A program made the translations under genes and the position numbers. Below are positions 40,633 through 51,360 of a stretch of DNA of 64,000 nucleotides, piece by piece. The DNA is from Limanda limanda (taxonomy: Eukaryota; Chordata; Actinopteri; Pleuronectiformes; Pleuronectidae): the NCBI RefSeq assembly GCF_963576545.1, contig NC_083645.1:4612930-4676929 (forward strand). Reading direction: 5' to 3'. Numbering within the stretch: position 1 is the stretch's first letter; each line of letters starts with the position of its first letter. A model generated the notes under the pieces. The model was not told the origin of the DNA, made no database searches, and saw only the letters and a list, made by a program, of their open reading frames with translations.

Positions 40633-41484
40633 CGCCGGGTTTACACCGGGCGCTGAAGCGATGCGTAAGCGTCGCGTAAGCGCAGCGCACTAGCGCGCCG
40701 GCGCTGGGCTGAACACACAGGACGCTGAAGCCTCGCGTCCTGGCTGGTCACAACAAACACGCTTTTCTCCGCGGCGGTCTTCCTGCGATTCCTCTCCGTG
40801 ATCACAGATGCAGCTGATATTTGTCATTAACTGCAACGGCGTCCCAGCATTTGTCCTTTTTAATGTTGTCTTTATATAACATGTGCCGAGGATTATACAC
40901 CTCACTGTACTTCTCCATATCAATTATTAATTTAATGTCATCCTTCTTCAAGAACTTCTCCGCTGATTGCTCCGTTCAATGTCGGGTGTCGAGGGTAAAT
41001 TACGTATTCTCCACTCCGGGGAGAGTACGTAGACACACACACACTCCCGCCCCGCCCCTCTCTCTTTTTATCTTTATGACTGCTTGTGTGGCTGTAGTGG
41101 GGAGGCAGAGGGGGACATTTAATAATGTGATCGGTAAAATTGGTAAAATTAAAACTCCAGGACAACAGAAGGGGAATACAAACTATGGGATGCATATTTG
41201 ATCATTTATATCATATAAAATATGTCATCAATATCGTTTAAAATCATTTTTCAGTGTGTTTCCTGCAGCGATACGCTCGCGTCAAGCGCAAAAAATAGAC
41301 TCGACGCCGAAACGATCGCTGCACGGCGCGAGGCTGCCTTGGCGCAGCGCTGCACTTCAGCGTCCTGTGGGACCGGCACAAAGGATTAACATGAGAGTGG
41401 ATGGGAGCCAGCTGTTATTTAAGGCATGGCGCTGCGCTTACACGACGCTTACGCGTCGCTTCAGCGCCCGGTGTAAACCCGGCG
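40633..41484. mobile_element. TIR DNA transposon relic (PIF/Harbinger-like) encoding a MADF fragment
   Basis: Inverted termini of about 55 bp are present: left 40633-40688 (CGCCGGGTTTACACCGGGCG...), right 41430-41484, nearly identical and CpG-rich. A second subterminal inverted pair centres on CACAGGACGCTGAAG (left ~40716-40730). TGA at 40630-40632 and 41485-41487 could be a 3-bp target duplication; PIF/Harbinger elements make 3-bp duplications, usually TWA, so the superfamily is inferred. The interior carries a broken minus-strand MADF-domain ORF and a short CA/pyrimidine tract near 41033-41066. No transposase (DDE) domain was found. Confidence 0.78.
40802..40975 (-). pseudogene. Truncated MADF-domain coding fragment in transposon
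   Basis: Reading the minus strand from 40975 to the stop at 40802 gives 57 residues without an initiating Met, bounded by stops. It resembles the N-terminal part of a MADF (Myb/SANT-like, ADF1-type) DNA-binding domain: KKDDIKLIIDMEKYSEVYNP followed by YKDNIKKDKCWDAVAVN, with the characteristic Leu-Ile...Tyr-Tyr-spaced helix 1 and the conserved Trp of helix 2. Harbinger-type and related transposons carry such a DNA-binding accessory protein. The domain is cut off after helix 2, so this is a relic, not a gene. Confidence 0.65.
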
Positions 41485-42511
41485 TGACAGTTGAATAATG
41501 ACCCTGAAAGTTCTCTAAAACACTTTCAACAGTTCACAGTCTTCATCAGTTGATGGAGTTTCGCAAGACCAGATATAAACTAGCTTTTAACCACCTGTCT
41601 AGACAATCGACTGCGATTCTCCTCACCACAGAAAGCTAATGTTTCATTCGCCTCCTCGCTAACACAGATTGGAGGTGGATGGGAGGAAAATAGTTTTGCC
41701 ACTAATGGCAACCGGGCCCTAAAGGTGGAACTTCATTACTCGATCATCAATTTAAGTTTGAAGTACTAATTATTGGAAACACTCAATGTATTTATCAGGC
41801 TCAATAAGTAAATGTAAGAGTCATGTTTTGGTTCTTTTCAGCTCAAATTACCTCTTCATTTCGATGCCTTTTATAACCAAGCCAAATTTAGTTATGCTTT
41901 GACGTGTGGTAATAGATCACTTTAACTATTTTATGTTACTATACTAAACCTGACCTTTCCAGAACACCATTATTTGATCAGTATCGTAAGAAATGTGCAT
42001 TCATGTGAAAACATAGCCCACTATTGTGGATGCAGAACGAAAGAAGCAGCAGAAACCTAAATTCAACCCGTTGACGACATTTGCTAACCAAGGTAACTGT
42101 TAATCCCCAAGCCATTCAGTAAGGTCTTTCATTACCTATTCAGATTGTGTGAAAAATGCCATGACCCTACCGCGAAGCACGACTGCTTGCAAACAATGAA
42201 AGACTGAGTGACCTTGAAGTGTATAAATAAAGCCTCCAAGAAGGCCTTGGGTATGGATGAGTTCTTAGGGTTGTTCAGCAGCCAACATGGAAATCAGAAA
42301 ATATAGTTGTTTTGAAGTGTTTGCACCTATAAATGATGGGAACCTTGAATTTCCACCATAACAATCTATTGAATGCTGCTTCTTCTTTGACTGACTGATT
42401 ACGGAACACAACAATGTTTACTGCACTACGCTGGGCACTAAATACTCATTAAGAGTAAAGAACAATACTGTGATTGTTCTCAATTTCACAGAATCTAGAT
42501 ACTAATAACCC

Positions 42512-43072
42512 GTCGCAATTCCCCCTTAGCCCTGACACGTGGCCCTACCCCTTCGTTTTGCATGTGGCTGTGAAAGGGTAGTGTTGTCCCAGTCTCTATG
42601 TGATGTAGGGGTAGTGGCTATCTAGCACTTCAGGAACTCCCTAAAAATTAAGAGGTAGATGGAAATTCCAGAATGATTTACCAACTTACGAAGCATATCA
42701 ACGTGGCAACCGCTGTCGGTAAAAAGCAAAAAGCATGTAAACAGTCTGAGTGAGAGTAATGAGTAACATTAGTTACTTCGGTGTCCTGTGTGTGAACTTA
42801 AAAAAAAATAATTCCCTGTTCATGTGAAAACGTTTGAGTTCTTATGGACAGGACTAAAGTTACATTGAAACAACCAGTGTAAACACACTGACTGACTGTG
42901 TACTGATCAATCCATCCTGTCCTTTAGTTGTTAGATGTGTCACTGTTATAATGTTGGTTGATAATGGTTGTTATTTGATATTATTCGGCACTGTAATAAC
43001 TGTGGATGCACACTCCCAGTGAAGGGCACTTCATATCTAGGGGTCAGGCTAAGGGAGAGGAATTGGGACAGG
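42512..43072. mobile_element. Candidate MITE with imperfect inverted ends
   Basis: The left end GTCGCAATTCCCCCTTAGCC and right end GGCTAAGGGAGAGGAATTGGGAC are imperfect inverted copies. The left part (CCCTACCCCTTCGTTTTGCA...AAAGGGTAGTGTTGTCCCA) has the look of a common fish non-autonomous DNA element. Target duplication was not identified. No coding capacity. Confidence 0.45.
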
Positions 43073-43453
43073 TCCTTAGTGCGGCGGGAGTTCTTTCCTC
43101 TTTAGGACCATTGTGTACTACACTGAATTGAAAAGTATGGATTATAATTATTGTAAGTAATAGTAATAAATATTGCAGTACGTGAGGATTGACAGGGCTG
43201 TAAATAGTGGTATTGTTTCACAATACATTGGAGTCACTTCATCTGCATTAGGCCACTGCTGGTGAGCCATATGATGATGATAAATATTGAGAGAGTCCAC
43301 CCTTTGTTTAATGCTGATGCCATATGGTGAAAATGTATTTATCTCAATTTGACTGAGAAGTACTGATGTAGATTTTTTTTTTCTAGCCATGAAAAAATAA
43401 TATTTTCCTGATAGGAAAAATACACAACCTTTTTTTTATCATCTAAACAAGTT

Positions 43454-43912
43454 AAAGCTGCTTTCAGACATGCACTGAACCCTGAGGATCTTCCGTAGCT
43501 TCTATGGAGATGTATGTGTGAGAGTCTTCAGAGTTTCTGTGGATTTTCTCTCTCTGGCCCTTGGAGAATAAAGTCTGTAGAAAGTCTGGAGGAGCTGATG
43601 TGAGAACACAGCAGGAGATCCTCTTCTTGATTCACATAGAGCGAGTGGGCGGGTTGATAATGTTTCTTACCAGACAGATGCAAAAATGGACAAAACAAAA
43701 GAAAGCAAATATCTCATGAATAGACTCATGAAGATGTCAAGAGAGTTCGCGGGGGGTAAGAGCCAACGTCGGTTTGGATGAGCTGTAAACAAATTAATCC
43801 TGTGGAGAAGTATTTGTTGTGGAGAAGTTGTTGTCCCCACCCCTCCTGCATTGTGGTTTGTGCATGTGTGAGATCCTCCAGAGGACCTGTCTGAAAACGG
43901 CTTAAATGTGAT
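43454..43912. mobile_element. Unnamed TIR repeat family, copy 2
   Basis: This is the second member of the family at 6209-6761, in the same orientation. The left end AAAGCTGCTTTCAGACATGC pairs with the right end CCTGTCTGAAAACGGCTT as imperfect inverted repeats. The shared interior blocks (43675-43749) keep order and spacing. It is about 90 bp shorter than copy 1 and has no ORF of interest. Confidence 0.62.
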
Positions 43913-46900
43913 GTGTGGCGTTTTTGCAAAATGGTAGAATTAGTTTGTGTGACCTGTGTGCACAAATTGTATTTGATTTTAATGAACTTACATAGCACAA
44001 GGCTACACTAAGACTATGTTTATCTTTTGATTACAGGTAAAATCATTAGTTTATATAATTATATATATGTCAGACATTTCGAAAATCACACATATTTGGA
44101 TTTTTAATTACCACTGGAAATCCTTTAGTTGTCCTTTTAGTGGAGCAACTGCAGTACCCGATTCAAACTATTGATTGGTCCACTTTGGCTTAACATTATT
44201 TTAAGAGTTACCACTGCTGGATTTTTGGTCCAAGAAAAGGTCCCACTGTATTTTAATTCACCTGCACAGGACCTGAACTTGGTAGAGGCACAGCTCCTCC
44301 ACCAAAGATAACTCACAGTGCCCTCACCCTGGCTGTCGGACTTGGAAATCCAAGTGCCCTCCAGCTTATGCATGTAGAACAAGGTGCCTAACAAAAGAAT
44401 GGGAGACCTCCACAAGCGGTTGTCACAGAGAAAGAGAAAAGAGGGCGCCACAGCTTTGTGCCGCTGCATCCGGTTAGAGGGGACGGAACAGACTACTGGC
44501 TCCCGCAAGCCAATGAGAGGGGAGACGCAGAGGCATTGAGAGGAGCAGCGCCTGCAAGTCTGACATGTTTCTCTTTTGTGAGAGAAACAGGACTTGGGGT
44601 GAAATTGGGTCAGTGTTGAGGATCTAATGTGACGATGATTACTAAATTAATTATATTGACTGAGATGTATTAACTCAAACTAAATAAACAATTGAGTATT
44701 TGGGAATATTTCGGCCCCTGTGTCTTATTACAGGTGTGGTTATTTTTTAATACATTATATTAATTTCACTTGTAAATGTTGGGTTCTGCATTTTTCTCAA
44801 GTATAAACTGAATATATTTTGTCTTGTTTTCAGTCATGTTTTTGAGCAAAAAAAGATGGTGATGTACAGCCCCACCCCAAACATTTTTGTGTTTTAATAC
44901 AGAGGAATAAAAGCAACTGGAAACATTTGATCAACTTGAATAATTTATTGAAGCCAACAAAGGCAAGATGAATACATAAATACACTGTGTAACCATACAC
45001 CCCCGATTTCACCCACCTAAAATGATCTGGATCTGCTCCTCTTTGAGACAGAAACAAAGAACAAAAAGAATTTTCATGTTTGTGCTTAATTTTTGAATAT
45101 TCATGTGTACAGAAGGAATAATCACCCGAGGCTGACTGACTCAAACAAGTTGGACAATGGTGACCGATGAACTTTGCTGGTTTTGCTCTTTCCATGGGTG
45201 GATACAGAGTAACACCAGCCTCATCCTTTGATGAGTTTCACTGTTTTGAGTGAGGGCAGCACTTTTGAAATTTTTCAAAACTACATTTACTCTGGCACTG
45301 TATTAAAGAGCAATTCGAAGGTACTTAAACTTCCAGTATTTCCATTATCTGTTGCTTTATAATTCAACTCCACAACATTTCAGAGGCAACTATGTACTTT
45401 CACCTAACTCCATTTGGTCCATACAGGAGGAATTTGCTCATTAACAGTAATGATACAAAATATAATCAACAAATAACATATGGTGTATTGTTAAAGGTTA
45501 AAATAAAAGTTTATTGATTCACAACCTGTAAAGTACTTTAAAATTTGTAAAGTAAATGTAAAGTATTATATGACATTATTCTGATATGGTTAATTCTGCA
45601 TAGCCATTGTTAAGACTTAAAAGGGCCTATTAATCTAGTTTAAACTTCGTCAGGAGTTGTTTCTCGCAGTGGACGCAATGTTATCTCTTTCTTTTGCAGT
45701 TTTTTAATTTTATTTCCATCCCTTCTTTTTATTAGCATGCTAACAAGCCAGCCCTGGCCAGGCGTTCTGCCTATGTACGAAACCACATTTGGTGTCATTG
45801 AAAACGTACATATAGAACCTTTAAGAGTATGTTGATGCTAATACAAAGTAAAATAGTAATTGTACACTCTGTTGTGGTACTTCTACTTTGATCAGAGGAG
45901 CAGATCTGAGTACTTCTTCCATTACTGACTTGAGGCCATTTTTGCACCTCTGAGTATTTATACCTCCTGTCTCACAATGACAGACTGCAGGCCTGTTTGA
46001 GTGCACGCATATGACCTGTCTTGTGAGGACTGTTTTCCTTTCCTGTATATCCGTATAACACTTCATTACTGTGCAGGATTTTGAGTCCGTTTATGAATAA
46101 TCGCATCTGGAAAAGACAGAGTGGGTTAAAAAGATTCTGTGACTGATGGCAGAAAATTTTAATTCAACATAAATGTGCCGAATGTCCATTGAAGTTGTGC
46201 ATCAGATATTTCAGAAAAGGAAAAGAAATAAAAAAAAGAAACACTTCCACATCAAGAGATTTTCCATTTTTCTCTGCAAGAGAGAAGAAAATAGGATTTC
46301 CCTGGCCAATGTCAGATTTGGATCAACATTAGTTTTGCATGAGTGCTGCTGCTGGCAGGCCCCTGCAGCAGGACAACAGGTGTGTGTGTGTCACAGACAC
46401 GGCCAAAGCCAGTGATCAGTGACTGTGATAACGTGCCAGGCTGCGAGGAAATGTGTATTAAAATGAGGAAAACACAGTGAAACAGGCCCCACCTGAGCAG
46501 CAGCCTCTGCCGGCCCTGTGAATGGAATGGTGCAGTTACCATGATGTCCAGATGGAGGCGACACATCAAACACTAAACTCGCAGCACAGGAAACATTCCC
46601 AGCATTCCCAGCGGCTGCAAGGGACAAAACAAGAGAAAATGAGGGGAGTGACACATGAATAGCTTTAAACACATATTAAAATGCCTCAATTTAATCCAAC
46701 AAACAGGATTAGAACACGAGAATCAAGGTTCTTTTCTTTTTTTCCCCGTCTTTTTTCCCAGTGTTTGGACACAGGACGCAGTGTCTCAGCCACATGGCCA
46801 GACTACCAACGACAGCTGAGACGGAAGCAGAGGCTTTGCCAACTGTCTGGCTCATTCTCTCGTAGGCCTGCTTCCCTCAGGCCACTCACAGCCAGTGTAG

Positions 46901-47730
46901 GAACATGTCCAAGACTGTCAAATATCAGCACACTCACACACACTCGCAGCCCAGCGTTTTATATTTCCAGGATTTGCTCTTTTCATGCAGGTGGCACCAC
47001 GACTCGTATAAGATCTCAACCACACCCCAGTTTGCACTAGGGGAGTTTCCTACATTCTCAAGAGTAAGTGGCATTAAAAGGCAGCTGGATGCAGCTGAGT
47101 GAGAGCGAGAGCACGTGCCATCAAAACATGATAACTTACAGTTTGAAGGGTCCTTAATTACCAGCTGGCTGTGAGGAGTGATGGCACTTTATCACTGGGA
47201 AACATCAAAACGCATTTACAATTCATTATTCAGACATTATACACTCCCCTTAATGTGAACACTCTTTGTGGAATGGTGTATTGTCTGCAATAATGTCTGT
47301 CAAATAGGAAATGAATACAGTTTCAGTGAAAGATGATACAAAACACAATGGTACGCTCTTTCCTAATATGAATTCATACGAACATAAATACAGGGTTAAA
47401 CGACAGAATCTGCATTTTTGAGTTCTGATGATAAAAAAATTGAAATGAATGTTTTTCCACAATCAATAATAATAATGCATCCTGCTGCTTTGGCTCTGTG
47501 AAATCCATACTTCCCCAGCCCCCCTTTCTTTTTACTCCTCTGCGTAACTTGGCTCCACCACCTGTTGCAAGAGGAAACCAGAGGTGAGGCTTCCGGTGAG
47601 GCCGATCCACTGTCAGGTTTCAGCTCCTACTCCCTTTTCTCCCATGGGTGTAGCTGTAAGGACAAGAGGGCGGGCACTGTGCCATGCTGGCACTCCTCTC
47701 ACCCACAAGAAATGAATACACCGACAGATG
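43913..47730. other. Gene-free stretch before slitrk4
   Basis: No conserved coding sequence. The 123-codon minus-strand ORF at 44137-44508 is in a GC-richer patch and has no family I recognise. 45610-45840 has repeat-like phrasing but no clear boundaries. Confidence 0.45.
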
Positions 47731-47954
<224 letters not shown>

Positions 47955-48204
47955 ATAATAAGTACAAGATGTAGTCATACCTTGAGGCGCATCTCCTCTC
48001 CTCCGTTGGATCCCTCCTCTCCTGCAAACACACACAGAAACAGAGGAGAAATGTGAACCGCATGAGCCTCTGATTGACTGATTTCCCACCTCCTCCATTT
48101 TTCCTCCTCTCCTGCAGCCCGTCTGACTGCTGCACACTCTTGAATAATAACCCCCTCTCCTCCTCCTTTCCTCTCTCTCTCCTTCTCTCTCCCTCTCTCA
48201 CTCC

Positions 48205-48275
48205 TATTTAAAATGCCGCTCACAGGCGCGTCACCGCGCCCGGCTTTGAGCGCGCGCGCACGCACACGCACTCTC
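48205..48275 (+). promoter_or_regulatory. TATA-like box followed by GC-rich block
   Basis: TATTTAAA at 48205-48212 is followed within 70 bp by a CpG-rich stretch (GGCGCGTCACCGCGCCCGG and alternating GCGCGC). It is the first GC-rich sequence upstream of slitrk4 in the plus orientation and could be an alternative or distal promoter. TA and CT repeats separate it from the leader, so the assignment is weak. Confidence 0.22.
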
Positions 48276-48432
48276 ACACATTCCCTCTCTTCCCAGTCGG
48301 ACCTGAGGTTTGACAGGTACAGCACAACCCCCCAAAATATAGAGACGCACGCACTCTTCTCCAAGCTTTCATCAGCTTTGATCTTCATTCTCTATAGGTT
48401 ACACCAGATGAATAAAAGCAAAACAGCTAAGC

Positions 48433-48533
48433 ATATAATAATAGCATATTATATTATATATATATATATATTTATTATTATTATATATAAATACATATAT
48501 TTTATTATATGTATATATTATATTATATATCTA
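48433..48533. repeat. TA-rich low-complexity tract
   Basis: Alternating TATA/ATTATA sequence with little else, between the GC-rich block at 48.2 kb and the CT tract at 48.65 kb. Confidence 0.9.
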
Positions 48534-48654
48534 TATGGGACATTACAATACTATATGAACGAGTCCGAAATAGAGAAACACTGCAATTAGAGTGTGCACT
48601 TAAGACACCAGATCTATTTCAAGGTCTGGAGAGTTTTTTTAAATATATTTTCGG

Positions 48655-48840
48655 TCTCTCTCTTTCTCTCTCTCTCCCTATCTCTCTTTCTATCCTTCCC
48701 TCTCTCTCCCTCCCTCTCTTCCTCTCCCTCTTCCTCTCCTTCTCTCTCTCCCTCTCTCTTCCTCTCCCTCCCACCCTGTATCTCTCTCTCTCTCTCTCCC
48801 TCCCTCTCCTTCTCTCGCTCCCTCCCTCTCTCTCTCCCTC
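48655..48840. repeat. Pyrimidine (CT)-rich tract upstream of slitrk4
   Basis: About 185 bp almost wholly C/T on the plus strand, made of TCTC, CCCTCT and CTTCCT units, with a few interruptions. Such polypyrimidine mirror-type tracts can form triplex DNA and often sit near promoters. It ends directly before the candidate leader region. Confidence 0.95.
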
Positions 48841-48844
48841 GCTG

Positions 48845-50303
48845 CATTCGCCTCTGTTAGTCGTGAGGGAAGCTCAGTGAATGCGGCTGCAGAAGGAGCC
48901 AGCATACTTATGCGCCTGACACGGATATACTGCTCTGTCTTACAGGAGGTGGGGGGCAATACACGCTCGCTTTCCTCTCCTCTAACTCTCCTTCTTTATC
49001 CCTGAATTGGATCATATATAATTTTTCCCTTTTTTTAGGTGAGAGGGGGGTTTAAAATCCCCGCGTATCCTCTCCAAGTTTTATTTTTGATGATATTCTT
49101 TTGTGGACGGATGGGAGCGGGAGAACTCGCGGAGTTACCAGCGCCTCACTTGCACCGCAGCGGACCTAAAGGCTGAATAACTGCATTATTCATTTTTACG
49201 CGCCGGTTTCTGTTATCCTGAATAGTCTCTCTTATTTCTCGAGTGTCCCTTTTTCTTCTTCTCGTCCAGGAAAGGAGCCAAGAATTCGCCAGAGCCTTTT
49301 TTCTTTTTCTCATCCGACCTTTTTCAATGCGCTCCCCTCTGATGGAGACTGAAAGGAGCCTCAATCATCCGCGGAGAAACTGATCTCAAAAGAAATTAAA
49401 AAAAATAACTGTAGTGCAAGGGACTAGGTCTAAAGACTGGATTTATGCTGCTTGGATGGAGAGAAAAAAAATGATACCCTGGTACGCGCAGCCTGATGGG
49501 AGCGTTTTGGCTGCTGCTGCGCTCTGAGCCCTTCTCCCGGTGCGCAACTCCGCTCTGAACAAACCAGTATTTATTCTCTGGACGGCTGGAGGTGGCTGAG
49601 CCGAGCTGAAGCCTGCAGACGCACAGCGCTGGGGACCCTCTCTACACCAGTTCCCCCCATCTGCTCTGCTCCTCCAGTGTCCCCCGAACAATGAATACAA
49701 ACTCTAAGAATGTCGGACTTGTTTAACCGCATCACTGACCACCTTGCGCCTTTTTTCACGCCTTGGAGTCGGTGGACGCGCCGTCAAGATCTCTAAAAGC
49801 TGTCTGCCTCTCCTTCTCTCCCTCTCTCACTCTTGTTCTCTGTCTTTTCACATCTCTCTCTCTCTCTCTCTCTCCCTCCCTCCCCTCCTCTCTTTTCTCC
49901 CACACTCTATCTCCGCTGCAACCAAATGAATGCTCTCCCATGGAGGTAGTACAACCACCTTGGGGACCGAACGACCAGAGGGGTGATTTTTCTAAGCAAG
50001 AGGAGCCTGTCAGCAAGAGACGCATCGGGTGAAATCGGAGCCTCAGCCACCCTCCCCAACCCCCTCACCCCCCCTCCATCTCAATCTCCTCCACTGCATC
50101 TCTCCTCCAGTTGGCTTGGCTGGGGTTGATAACACGGCAGAGCCCTGCATGGGGATATAGGGGCCCAGAGGAACCTTGTTGCGCCCCTGTCTGCGCTCTC
50201 ACCTCGGCTGTGGAGGACCGTTCGCGCACGTCTCCATCCATGTCTCACCAACGCTGTCCCGTGTCTCCAGAGGGAGCTGCATCCATCACCACCGCAGCTT
50301 TGG
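48845..50303 (+). promoter_or_regulatory. slitrk4: Candidate slitrk4 promoter-proximal region and 5' UTR exon
   Basis: This non-repetitive stretch is richer in GC than the flanking desert. It lies between the CT tract and the predicted splice donor at 50303. It contains several short ATG-initiated ORFs, including a four-codon one at 50149 and one at 50240 that runs through the splice, but no long conserved ORF. That fits a leader exon plus promoter. A CT-rich stretch lies at 49801-49900. The transcription start cannot be located from sequence alone, and a further upstream intron is possible (an acceptor-like CTTACAG is at about 48938-48944). Confidence 0.45.
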
Positions 50304-50998
50304 GTAAGTCCAATTTATCTGGATTGATTGACGATGACCTGATTTATATATATATATAAACATGTAAAGAAATTCTGTTTTAAATTGTCAAGCGTGTGGA
50401 GGAGGAATGTCTCTCTGAGAGTGGGCAGAGTCCCAATTGCCTTTCCCCTCTTTTTGGTGTCACACTTGCTTTGCTAAATAACCTGCTTAGAGATGGTGCT
50501 GCTGCTGCTGCTGGCTTCAAATGAGACCCCTGTGAAAAAGATAACTGCAGCCGTTTGACTTTGATTATGTTGAATATGCTTTGAGGGGGAGATTGTAGTC
50601 GTGCTTCCGTCTTAGACATTTCCCGAGATGATGCCTGACGTCTGTCTGTCAGAAAAAAGATGCAGAGATGTAGCAGTTCATGGATATGAGTAATTTATAG
50701 AGCATATGGTACTTTTCCTGCAGTACCGAATGATCTGCATCAAGCGTTTGCCTTGTTGATCATGAATCATTCTGTCAAAGTCAAAGCCTGCAAAGATTCT
50801 CAGAAAAAGTGCAACAATTATAATTGTTCATTAGCATTTCATTTTGCATATGGTGTTTTATGCAGTAATAAATAAATAAAATACAAAATAAACTAAAAAG
50901 ATAAATGTATTCTCCTAAAATGTAAGTAGTGTAAAATATTACATATTGCAATTGCAGTATTATCACTGTGAAATATACGCATTTTGATGGTTTGCTTT

Positions 50999-51046
<48 letters not shown>

Positions 51047-51130
51047 GCGTACGCATTCATCTCTGGGCTTGTACGCCTGTGTGTGTGTGTGTGAATGCTT
51101 GTGCTGCATGCACCTGTCTTTTCTTCAAAG
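50304..51130 (+). other. slitrk4: Predicted slitrk4 5'-UTR intron
   Basis: A strong donor (TGG|GTAAGT, intron starting at 50304) pairs with an acceptor after a short pyrimidine run (CTGTCTTTTCTTCAAAG|G, ending at 51130), giving an 827-bp GT-AG intron. SLITRK genes typically have non-coding 5' exons spliced to a single coding exon (family knowledge). The intron holds a (GT)n tract at 51005-51043 and a shorter one at 51079-51093, both within 130 bp of the acceptor. Splicing is inferred only from motifs. Confidence 0.6.
51005..51043. repeat. (GT)n microsatellite in slitrk4 intron
   Basis: A 39-bp GT run whose end lies 87 bp before the predicted acceptor at 51130. A shorter one follows at 51079-51093. 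Length variation here could affect splicing. Confidence 0.95.
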
Positions 51131-51138
51131 GTTACTAA

Positions 51139-51360
51139 ATGGTTTTCTGGGGGAGGATTTCTAACCGGCGAGATGCTGCTCATACTCCTGCTGGCAGCCT
51201 TTTCTTCTTCTATCTCCGGCTCCCTCTCCTCCTCCCTCTCCTCCCCCTCCATGTCGGACGGACCCCCGATGGCAGACCCGTCCACCTCGGACCTAATGGC
51301 CGAGACCTGCAGCGCCTGCTCCTGCATGTCTGTGGAGAATGTGCTGTACGTCAACTGTGA
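51139..51360 (+). other. Overlapping out-of-frame upstream ORF at the slitrk4 start
   Basis: The first ATG of the coding exon is 34 bp upstream of the slitrk4 ATG and in a different frame. It opens 73 codons that overlap the first ~190 bp of slitrk4. Its context has T at -3 but G at +4. Such an ORF should reduce slitrk4 initiation unless bypassed by leaky scanning. No product is recognised. Confidence 0.4.

Larger units (their letters stand above)
50240..51138 (+). other. Spliced upstream ORF in the slitrk4 leader
   Basis: The ATG at 50240 opens a 21-codon run to the donor at 50303. After joining to 51131 it gains Gly-Tyr and stops at TAA 51136-51138, giving 23 residues. The stop directly abuts another ATG at 51139. 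The ATG context is weak (T at -3). The call depends on the predicted intron and is of regulatory rather than protein interest. Confidence 0.35.

Noticed and set aside
44137..44508. 123-codon minus-strand ORF as a possible gene
   Set aside because: No domain, signal or splice structure recognised; kept only as a note in the stretch description.
48509..48880. Ser/Leu/Pro-rich ORFs and Arg/Glu-rich reverse ORFs
   Set aside because: They are translations of the CT tract.
51095..51172. In-frame upstream ATG extending slitrk4 by 26 residues
   Set aside because: It lies upstream of the predicted AG acceptor at 51130, just after a GT repeat, and would place 26 non-hydrophobic residues before the signal peptide.
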